Shown in pieces: positions 57,692-64,000 of a stretch of 64,000 bases of DNA; the first letter of the stretch is position 1, and each line of letters starts with the position of its first letter. The stretch spans positions 17,594-81,593 of the forward strand of contig CAIYRS010000111.1 in NCBI GenBank assembly GCA_903928685.1, in the 5' to 3' direction. This DNA comes from an uncultured Methylococcaceae bacterium. GTDB lineage: Bacteria > Pseudomonadota > Gammaproteobacteria > Methylococcales > Methylomonadaceae. The position numbers and the translations under genes are program-made. The notes under the pieces were generated by a model. The model ran no database searches, had not been told where the DNA came from, and saw only the letters and a program-made list of their open reading frames with translations.

Positions 57692-59245
57692 ATGACAACC
57701 CCAGCTTTAAATTTATTTGGACGTATCGGCCTTTATGCCACGGTATTTTTCACTGGGGCATCAGTAATGGTTATTGAATTATTAGGCACGCGTTTGATTG
57801 CGCCGTTTTATGGTGCCAGTTTGTACGTTTGGTCGTCGTTAATTTCCGTGACCATGATTGCCTTAGCGATAGGCTATTTTGTTGGCGGACGTTGGGCAGA
57901 CCGGACTAAACCCAGCAGTTTAGCGTTAATTATCGGTTTGGCGGCAGTGCTTACCTTGGTAATTCCGTGGCTGAATAGGCCGATTTTGTTACTGACTGAT
58001 CCTTTAGGTTTACGCGCAGGCGCATTTGTTAGCGCGTTTTTGCTATTTTTCCCTAGCTTGACTTGCTTGGGCATGGTCGGGCCGTTGGCGATTAAACTGG
58101 CGGCCTCACGCTTGGAAGGTATCGGCAACACCGCTGGTTCGCTGTATGCGGTCAGCACCTTTGGCAGTGTTATCGGCACATTAACACTGGGATTTTTCTT
58201 ATTCCCGATGCTAGGTTCGCGGGAGATTTTGATTGGTTTAGGTTTGTTGCTGTTAGTGTTAGCCATCGTGGTGGCGGTTTACGAGCAAAAACGCTTGGCG
58301 ATGCCATCAAGTATTTTGCCTTGCGTGTTGCTGGCGGCAGTCGCGCTGATGATGACACCAAAAATTATCAGTGCGGGTTTTGTCGATACCTTCAGCAAAG
58401 GCTCGCAAGTGCTGTCGGCAAAGGAAAGTTTGTATGGATGGGTGCGGGTAATCGATCAGCCTGCCCAAGATTTGCGCTTGCTGGCTGCCGATGCTTCGGT
58501 GATTGGCGCGTCTAATATCAGCGATAACCAAAGCCGTTTGAGTTACCAAGATATTGTTGGCGTAATCCCATCGCTAGTGCCGAAAATGACCAAAGCCTTA
58601 ATCGTCGGGCAAGGGGCAGGGCATATGGCGGAGATTTTGCACAGCCGTTATGGCATTAGTACCGATACTTTAGAGATTGATCCGGCGGTTGCAGCAGCGG
58701 CTACGGATTTTTTTAAATTTAAACCGACGGGTAAAGCGATTGTTGGCGACGGTCGTTATGAAATCCGCCGTTTGCAAGGCCCGTATGATTTGATTATCCA
58801 CGATTGCTTTACGGGCGGCTCAGAACCCGCGCATTTATTGACGGTGGAAACCTTGGCGCAGTTGCAAAGCCTGTTGTCAGATCAAGGCATTTTGGCGGTG
58901 AATTTTGTCGCCTTTGCCGAAGGTGAGCACAGTGATGCCTTAGCATCGGTTGCCAAAACCATCGCCCAAGTTTTTCCTAAGCAAACCGTGTTTGTTTCTG
59001 AGCCAGGGAAAAACTTCAATGATTTTATTTTCTTAGCATCGCGTCAGGCGATTGATTTGGATGCTAAAACTTTGCAACCAACCCAATCGGCATGGCTGAA
59101 AGAACGCTTGCTGAATATCACCAATCCCAATGGTGTGGTATTGACCGATGATTTCAACCCCATTGAGCATCTGCAAACCGCTAAAGCCGAGCATTATCGG
59201 CATTTTATTGTCGATTGGTTGGGTGCGGATTTGTTGATTCGTTAG
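57692..59245 (+). CDS. Membrane protein fused to spermidine synthase-like domain
   Basis: The 517-residue protein has a polytopic N-terminal half (about 7-8 helices: 'GASVMVIELLGTRLIAPFYG', 'GSLYAVSTFGSVIGTLTLGFFLFP'). The C-terminal half is an aminopropyltransferase/methyltransferase-like fold with 'LIVGQGAGHMAEIL', 'DTLEIDPAVAAAATDFF', 'VGDGRYEIRRLQGPYDLIIHDCFTG'. Such fused proteins are common; whether they make polyamines is unproven. The ATG at 57692 is preferred over 57647, which lies in a repeat. Neither has a strong ribosome site. Confidence 0.85.
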   Translation: MTTPALNLFGRIGLYATVFFTGASVMVIELLGTRLIAPFYGASLYVWSSLISVTMIALAIGYFVGGRWADRTKPSSLALIIGLAAVLTLVIPWLNRPILLLTDPLGLRAGAFVSAFLLFFPSLTCLGMVGPLAIKLAASRLEGIGNTAGSLYAVSTFGSVIGTLTLGFFLFPMLGSREILIGLGLLLLVLAIVVAVYEQKRLAMPSSILPCVLLAAVALMMTPKIISAGFVDTFSKGSQVLSAKESLYGWVRVIDQPAQDLRLLAADASVIGASNISDNQSRLSYQDIVGVIPSLVPKMTKALIVGQGAGHMAEILHSRYGISTDTLEIDPAVAAAATDFFKFKPTGKAIVGDGRYEIRRLQGPYDLIIHDCFTGGSEPAHLLTVETLAQLQSLLSDQGILAVNFVAFAEGEHSDALASVAKTIAQVFPKQTVFVSEPGKNFNDFIFLASRQAIDLDAKTLQPTQSAWLKERLLNITNPNGVVLTDDFNPIEHLQTAKAEHYRHFIVDWLGADLLIR

Positions 59246-59264
59246 AGGTAGTTTCTAGGGGGTA

Positions 59265-59290
59265 GGAGTCCAAAACATGTTTTGGACTCC
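59265..59290. repeat. 26-bp perfect palindrome, copy 2
   Basis: Identical to 47185-47210 (arm GGAGTCCAAAACA), placed just after the membrane protein gene. Two identical copies 12 kb apart suggest an interspersed element, not two independent terminators. Confidence 0.85.
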
Positions 59291-59295
59291 AAACT

Positions 59296-59620
59296 GACGT
59301 TACGCAGTAACGCGCTTTCTCCCGTTTGCCGCGTCGAGCATCGGAGCATTTGTCGGGAACAGCCCGAAGCACCCAAGGGCATAAAGGGTGCGGCATGGAT
59401 GCCGCACGGCGGCAGATGGGCAGCAAGCCCATTCTGCCGTCCCCCGACAAATACCCCACAGGGCACAAGTGCGAGGAGCGCAAGACATTAGCGGTAATCG
59501 GGCCGCCTTTTCTTTGGTTACTTGCTTTTGGAGGCGCAAAAGAAAGTAACTCGCCTTCGGGTGCGAGAACCCGATTTGAAAAACATCGCGATAGCGTTCA
59601 TTATTAATTATTTTCGTCTC
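59296..59620. repeat. Interspersed repeat element (GC-rich, with a terminal palindrome)
   Basis: This non-coding stretch has GC-richer composition than its neighbours and several internal inverted pairs (GGTGCGGCAT/ATGCCGCAC, GGGCAGCAAGCCC). An arm pair near 59517-59551, GTTACTTGCTTTTG/CAAAAGAAAGTAAC, is a palindrome that I recall as frequent in proteobacterial intergenic elements. Several small open frames cross it on both strands, none with gene features. It fills most of the gap 59246-59652. Confidence 0.6.
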
Positions 59621-59652
59621 ACAAAAGGTGAGTGCGTAATATCAGATAATAA

Positions 59653-61023
59653 CTACCCCATAAACCCCAAGTTACTGCTATTGAAGCGGTTAAGATGCGG
59701 GAATATGGTGTCCAAATCGGCAGTGCTGGCACCAAACCAATTCGCCAGTGTTGCCGCGTATTGCTCAATAGACGTGGTGGGTATGAGACGCCCGTAGCCC
59801 GCATCGTCAGGGCCGTCAATGGTTTGGTTGGGGAAAGTACCATAGACGTTACCACCGACCACTGATCCGCCTGCAATCATCTGGACATTGCCCCACGCAT
59901 GGTCAGTACCGTCGCTGTTGGTGGTTAATGTTCTGCCAAAATCAGACAGCGTAAAGCTGGTGACATCATTACCCACGCCCAACTCTTCCATAGCATTATG
60001 GAATACCGCCATAGCTTGCGACAATTCCGCCAGCAAATTACCTTGGCGGACGGTTTGGTCGTCATGGGTGTCGTAACCGCCTTGGACGACGTAAAACACT
60101 TGCCGTCGTTGACCAAAGGTTTGTCGGACGCTAATCATTTGGGCAACGGCTTTTAGCTGTTGGGCAATATAACTGTTTGGCCAAAAACCTGTGCCAGCTG
60201 TACTAGTGGCTAATGCAGTTTTTAGGGTTTGGCTGAGGTCAATAGTAGATTTGATGGCTTTGGCATATTCTTTATCCATTAAACGACCATTAGTTAAGCT
60301 TAAGTCCAGCATTTTCTTAAAGGCTTTGGTGCGCGGATCGGTATTGCCGCCAGACGTCACTTGAAAATTGTTTACCCCGTTGGTGTTCATGTAATACGGC
60401 ACAGAGCCTTGGCCTACTTGGAACAGGTTGTTGCCGCCAATGGAAACACCTAACGGTAAGCTGCTAGTGCCATTAAGGTTGGCATATAAATCCGCTATAC
60501 GCCCACCCCAGCCCACTTTTTGTAAAGCATCAGGTTGGGTGGACATGCCTTGGTCGGATTGGTCGTTATGTGAATACAGTTGCGGCGGGAGATTTTTGCC
60601 TGCTTGGTAGCTTTTTTTAGTGGTCGGTTCTAATAAGGTGCCGACATTGGCTAAGAATGCCAAACGCCCGTCATTGTATAAATTCCGCAGTTCTGGTGTC
60701 CGTGAGGAGACCGCGTATTTGCTGCCGGACGGGGTTACGTTTAAGTTCAGCAATTGCTCTGGCGTAAATGCCAAACCGCTGCGGGCTTTTTTATAAGTGG
60801 CATACGGAGTTGTGTCGGTAGGGATCAGGACATTAAAGCCGTCATTGCCGCCAGCCAAAAAAATACATACTAACGCTTTGTAGTCACCCGTTGCTGCTTC
60901 GACGGTTGCTGATTGCAGGCCTGCCAATAAGCCTAATGCGGCGCCTGGTGTGGTCATGCCCGCCGCCGTTGCGGTTGCACATTTTAAAAAGTCACGGCGT
61001 GTCCAATGTTTAAAAGTCGTCAT
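59653..61023 (-). CDS. DUF1501 family Tat-exported protein
   Basis: The 456-residue protein has a twin-arginine signal ('TRRDFLKCATATAAG') and the DUF1501 pattern typical of sulfatase-like fold proteins: 'LVCIFLAGGNDGFNVLIPTD', 'NQSDQGMS'-like 'HNDQSDQGMS', 'GYDTHDDQTVRQGNLLAELS', 'FTLSDFGRTLTTNSDGTDHAWGN'. It lies 14 bp after the DUF1800 gene in the same operon. The pair is common in many phyla. The function is not established, though export and metal-ligand-like Asp/His residues suggest a periplasmic hydrolase. Confidence 0.9.
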   Translation of the reverse strand: MTTFKHWTRRDFLKCATATAAGMTTPGAALGLLAGLQSATVEAATGDYKALVCIFLAGGNDGFNVLIPTDTTPYATYKKARSGLAFTPEQLLNLNVTPSGSKYAVSSRTPELRNLYNDGRLAFLANVGTLLEPTTKKSYQAGKNLPPQLYSHNDQSDQGMSTQPDALQKVGWGGRIADLYANLNGTSSLPLGVSIGGNNLFQVGQGSVPYYMNTNGVNNFQVTSGGNTDPRTKAFKKMLDLSLTNGRLMDKEYAKAIKSTIDLSQTLKTALATSTAGTGFWPNSYIAQQLKAVAQMISVRQTFGQRRQVFYVVQGGYDTHDDQTVRQGNLLAELSQAMAVFHNAMEELGVGNDVTSFTLSDFGRTLTTNSDGTDHAWGNVQMIAGGSVVGGNVYGTFPNQTIDGPDDAGYGRLIPTTSIEQYAATLANWFGASTADLDTIFPHLNRFNSSNLGFMG

Positions 61024-61037
61024 GTCAATCTCCTTAA

Positions 61038-62702
61038 TCAGCGTTGGATGAGGTAGTAGGGGGATGATAAGACCATATATAGGCCTTCCACAGAGCGGTT
61101 GATATTGCCGTTGTTGGTAGCATAAGGAATAGAACGAAGATAGTTGAGTAACACCGTTTTGACGTCATCCGGCATTTTGTTGCCAGTGAGTATTAAATTT
61201 AAGTAGTTGACTAGATCCTGAGGATTGCGTGAGCGTGACGTTAAAGAGTTGATGTTGATAAGGACATCATAGGGGTTAGCCCATGTGTAACCTTTGAATT
61301 TCCAATGGCTAAGGTTGAACAATTCATTGTGGAAATTGGTGTTATTGGCATCATTCACCAATTGGAATTCTGGGGCAAACAGGTTTTTGTCTTTAATTGC
61401 CCCACTAGGTGAAAAATCAGGTTTGAAGAAATTGAATACACTGGGCGCGGATAAAGGCGCCTGTCCTATGGTAGATTCTGGGTAATAATAACGTACTGTA
61501 CCATCCAGTGAGCTACCGCTAAATGCCCGCCATAAATGCGTCAACACCAATAGCGGTTCGCGGAGTTTTCCGAAATTCGGGTTTGCCGACACACCTTTTG
61601 TCGCTTCTGTATCCATTAAAATTGCAGTGATAACGGCTTTCATATCACCTCGAACTCCTGAACCGTTATCGCTAAATACATCAGCAACGCGTTTGATATA
61701 TTCTGGTGATGGATTGCTAGTTACTAGCCGTTGGATTAAACGACGGGATATAAACGGCCCGACATTTGGGTGGTTGAATAAGGTGTCCAACAATATTTTA
61801 AGGTCTGCAGGCGCTTTGCCGAGCCCAGGAACTGGGGTGTTGTTGAGCAGCGTTTTTGCGGTACGGTCATGATAATTTTCAGATGGCTTCATGCTTACCC
61901 GCCATTCATTGCCATCGAAAAAGTTTACCGAGTCTATTAATGTCCAGCCCGTTAATACCTTTGCCGAGTTTTCCACATCGGTTTGGCTGTAAGTAGGGAT
62001 GGTATTGCCGTCTTGCAATAATGGAATCCCAGAGCCATCAAGCTGGACTAAGCCAATGGTGAATAGCTGCATTACTTCGCGTGCGTAATTTTCATCGGCA
62101 CGAATACCTAAACTACGGTTGGCCTTTTGGTTATGCAAAGTTGATAAGTATTTGCCCATAGCGGGCGATAAAGTCACTTGCTCTAAAATATCGCGGAAAT
62201 TACCGAAAGCATTACGCACTAGCACATCATAATAGGCGGTAATAGCATTAGGGCCGATGCCTGAGCCGACATCAGAAACTACGAAAATTTCCGATAACGC
62301 AAATGCTACCCTTTGACGTAATTGGTCTGGCGCGTTAACCGCTAAACGAAACCAAACTTCAATGCGGTTTTCGCGTTGGTTATTGTTTTGCGTCTGGTTA
62401 AGAAATGGTAAATGGCAAGAAGCATCCATGGCGAATTGTTCATCTAGCCATTCAGGAATCGTCATTTTACTGAGATGGTTGGTATCTCTGGGTAATGAAC
62501 CAAAGGTTGCCATATTTAAAAAGCGCACTGAAGTAGTTGCAGATGTTTTTACCGTTGTGCCAAGTGTATCTGGGTAAGTAAATGCAGCTAAGGGATCAAT
62601 GCAACGGCTAGAAGCCGCTTGTGCCAAACATGGCATCAGTGCGCCAAGCAAGATACCCAGCCTAAGCAAGTTTGCTGACGGAGAGCGGTGAGTGCTTTTC
62701 AT
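61038..62702 (-). CDS. DUF1800 family secreted protein
   Basis: The 554-residue protein begins with a signal peptide ('LGILLGALMPCLAQA'). It contains the DUF1800 core: 'RFLNMATFGSLPRDTN', 'LSPAMGKYLSTLHNQKAN' with 'DENYAREVMQLFTIGLVQLD', and 'FISRRLIQRLVTSNPSPEYI'. DUF1800 proteins are nearly always next to DUF1501, as here, and are thought to be exported partners in an unknown process. It is the first gene of the operon. The 62703-63070 region upstream carries a repeat and probably the promoter. Confidence 0.9.
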   Translation of the reverse strand: MKSTHRSPSANLLRLGILLGALMPCLAQAASSRCIDPLAAFTYPDTLGTTVKTSATTSVRFLNMATFGSLPRDTNHLSKMTIPEWLDEQFAMDASCHLPFLNQTQNNNQRENRIEVWFRLAVNAPDQLRQRVAFALSEIFVVSDVGSGIGPNAITAYYDVLVRNAFGNFRDILEQVTLSPAMGKYLSTLHNQKANRSLGIRADENYAREVMQLFTIGLVQLDGSGIPLLQDGNTIPTYSQTDVENSAKVLTGWTLIDSVNFFDGNEWRVSMKPSENYHDRTAKTLLNNTPVPGLGKAPADLKILLDTLFNHPNVGPFISRRLIQRLVTSNPSPEYIKRVADVFSDNGSGVRGDMKAVITAILMDTEATKGVSANPNFGKLREPLLVLTHLWRAFSGSSLDGTVRYYYPESTIGQAPLSAPSVFNFFKPDFSPSGAIKDKNLFAPEFQLVNDANNTNFHNELFNLSHWKFKGYTWANPYDVLININSLTSRSRNPQDLVNYLNLILTGNKMPDDVKTVLLNYLRSIPYATNNGNINRSVEGLYMVLSSPYYLIQR

Positions 62703-62935
62703 AGGAGTGTTCCTTGAGTTTTAGGTATAAAGCCAATGATTGACGGGGTGCGTATAAATTCTGGTTGCAGTTGAGTTTAATCAGCCTGATCTTGCCGTCA
62801 AGCAAAAGCATAAAAAACCGCGAGCTAATCGAAACTAATGCGATTGAATAAGGGTTAAGTGCTGAACAAAGCTTTCGACAAACTCCCTGCAACTGACTTG
62901 TCCCCCTGCATCCTTACAGTTGAGGCCGAACGGTA

Positions 62936-62990
62936 ACTAATTGATTCCGTTCGTGCTGAGCTTGTCGAAGCATGAATGGAATCAATTAGT
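62936..62990. repeat. Interspersed repeat, full copy (CTAATTGATTCC family)
   Basis: AACTAATTGATTCC (62935-62948) faces GGAATCAATTAGT (62978-62990), enclosing TCGTGCTGAGCTTGTCGAAG. The flank CCAGCGATTCC is shared with the half copy at 38361, in reverse orientation. No gene lies between 62703 and 63070. Confidence 0.8.
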
Positions 62991-63070
62991 CCAGCGATTC
63001 CTTAAACGCCTGCTTTGCAACAAAGCCTTTATGGTATGCTGGACAAATTACAATTCAATTACCCCCATTC

Positions 63071-63910
63071 ATGCTTAGTTATCGACACGCTTTCCACGCA
63101 GGCAATTTTGCCGATGTTTTAAAACATTTCACCTTAATCCAATTAATTGATTATTTGCAGCAAAAAGACAAAGCCGTCTGCTATATCGACACCCATGCAG
63201 GGGCGGGCGGCTATGCGTTAAATAGCGATTATGCGTTAAAAAATAGCGAGTTTGTCAGTGGTATCGGCAAGCTTTGGACGCAAGAAACGCTGCCGACCGC
63301 ATTAGAACGCTATGTCAGTCTGATTAAATCACTCAACGTTGGCAAACAATTGCTCCGCTATCCCGGCTCGCCACTTATCAGCAAGCATTTGTTACGTCCG
63401 CAAGACCGGATGGTGTTGTTTGAACTGCATTCAACAGAAATCAAACTGCTGCATACCTTAATGAAAAGAGATCCCCGCATTACCGTCAATCACGACGATG
63501 GCTTAAGCAATGCCATAAAACTGCTGCCACCCAAAGAACGGCGCGGCTTGATACTGATCGACCCATCGTATGAAATGAAAACCGATTATGCACAAGTGGT
63601 AGATACCTTAGAAAAAATGTACAAACGTTTTGCGACAGGTACTTACGCGCTTTGGTATCCAGTGATTGAACGCCGTCGCATCGATAAGCTGGAAAATAAA
63701 TTACGGCTGAGCGGTATCAAAAATATGCAACTGTTTGAATTGGCGATTGCTGCCGATGGCGTCAATTCCGGCATGACTGCTTGCGGCATGATTGTGATAA
63801 ATCCGCCGTGGACCTTAAAAGCACAAATGCAAGAAGTCTTGCCTTTTCTGGTGCAGCAATTAAGCGATAACGCTGGGTTTTTTCGTATTGAGCAGTTGGC
63901 GGATGAATAA
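63071..63910 (+). CDS. rlmJ: 23S rRNA (adenine(2030)-N(6))-methyltransferase RlmJ
   Basis: RlmJ methylates A2030 of 23S rRNA. The 279-residue protein begins 'MLSYRHAFHAGNFADVLKH', has 'CYIDTHAGAGGYAL' for AdoMet binding, the catalytic 'LILIDPSYEMKTDYAQV' (DPSY-type N6-adenine motif), and 'YALWYPVIERRRIDKLE'. These are the family's usual motifs and length. It is alone, in the opposite direction to the DUF1800/1501 operon. I use the ATG at 63071. Confidence 0.96.
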   Translation: MLSYRHAFHAGNFADVLKHFTLIQLIDYLQQKDKAVCYIDTHAGAGGYALNSDYALKNSEFVSGIGKLWTQETLPTALERYVSLIKSLNVGKQLLRYPGSPLISKHLLRPQDRMVLFELHSTEIKLLHTLMKRDPRITVNHDDGLSNAIKLLPPKERRGLILIDPSYEMKTDYAQVVDTLEKMYKRFATGTYALWYPVIERRRIDKLENKLRLSGIKNMQLFELAIAADGVNSGMTACGMIVINPPWTLKAQMQEVLPFLVQQLSDNAGFFRIEQLADE

Positions 63911-63948
63911 TTGTGGATTTTAAGCGGGTTACCAAGCTCCGGCTTGGG

Positions 63949-64000
63949 AATGCAGGATAGGAAGCTCTAGCTTCGAGAATGATAGGAAGCTAGAGCTTCC
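63949..64000. repeat. Intergenic palindromic repeat, cut by window end
   Basis: GATAGGAAGCT recurs in tandem with alternating CTAGCTTC and AGAGCTTCC, so the motif GGAAGCT-(CTAG/AGAG)-CTTCC appears twice. A hairpin (CCAAGC/GCTTGG) precedes it. It may continue past base 64000. Confidence 0.55.

Noticed and set aside
59300..59607. Several open frames on both strands after the aminopropyltransferase-like gene
   Set aside because: They lie in an interspersed repeat with hairpins; overlapping frames on both strands argue against coding.
62662..62892. 76-residue minus-strand frame upstream of the DUF1800 gene
   Set aside because: It overlaps the DUF1800 signal peptide in another frame and has no motif.

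Overview
The window looks like the chromosome of a gammaproteobacterial methanotroph (order Methylococcales, Methylomonas/Methylobacter-like). The evidence is an NAD-linked fds formate dehydrogenase operon, gammaproteobacterial core gene orders (thrS-infC-rpmI-rplT-pheS-pheT-ihfA-merR and amidase-mutL-miaA), moderate GC content, and a secreted protein resembling the methanotroph MopE/CorA copper-regulated surface proteins. The genus is inference. Most of the 64 kb is ordinary housekeeping sequence with two accessory regions.

Layout. 1-133: 3' end of an RMD1/DUF155-type gene. 154-6123 (minus): fdsGBA-fdhD-fdsD, the NAD+-reducing formate dehydrogenase that ends C1 oxidation. 6237-7825 (minus): purK-purE. 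8111-9067: accA. 9129-10202: SUKH-type protein and an acidic partner. 10375-11388: secreted phosphoesterase. 11533-12132: Nudix hydrolase. 12306-14663: protein made almost wholly of RTX repeats. 14745-16484: cysJ. 16571-22048: very long glutamate synthase large subunit. 22249-23466: ubiquinone hydroxylase. 23549-31187: translation cluster, tRNA-Val(GAC), thrS, infC (ATC start), rpmI, rplT, pheS, pheT, ihfA, a MerR regulator and tRNA-Pro(GGG).

Accessory region 1 (31188 to about 38900), downstream of tRNA-Pro: vapBC and UPF0175 toxin-antitoxin genes, a type III restriction-modification system (mod and res) split by a DUF559 nuclease gene between inverted repeats, an octamer cluster, a tyrosine-recombinase remnant and interspersed repeats. 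38903-45832 is a three-gene signalling operon: HD-GYP response regulator, NMT1-like Tat lipoprotein, and a hybrid kinase with a periplasmic PhnD-like sensor. 45983-50054: amidase, mutL, miaA.

Accessory region 2 (50260-57602) is the best candidate for an undescribed system. A sigma-54-type promoter precedes a MopE/CorA-like secreted protein. It is followed by a secreted STN-plus-HEAT-repeat protein, a small secreted protein, a TlpA-like thioredoxin, a DUF4266 lipoprotein, an unusually long DUF3570 outer-membrane protein with a His/Met-rich C-terminal half, and an ApbE flavin transferase. The DUF3570 protein carries a DTWSGAT motif matching the ApbE flavinylation consensus. The inferred role is copper handling and/or flavin-dependent electron transfer at the outer membrane.

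57692-63910: membrane aminopropyltransferase-like protein, a DUF1800/DUF1501 pair and rlmJ, separated by interspersed palindromic repeats. I see no CRISPR array, rRNA operon, intact transposase or replication origin.
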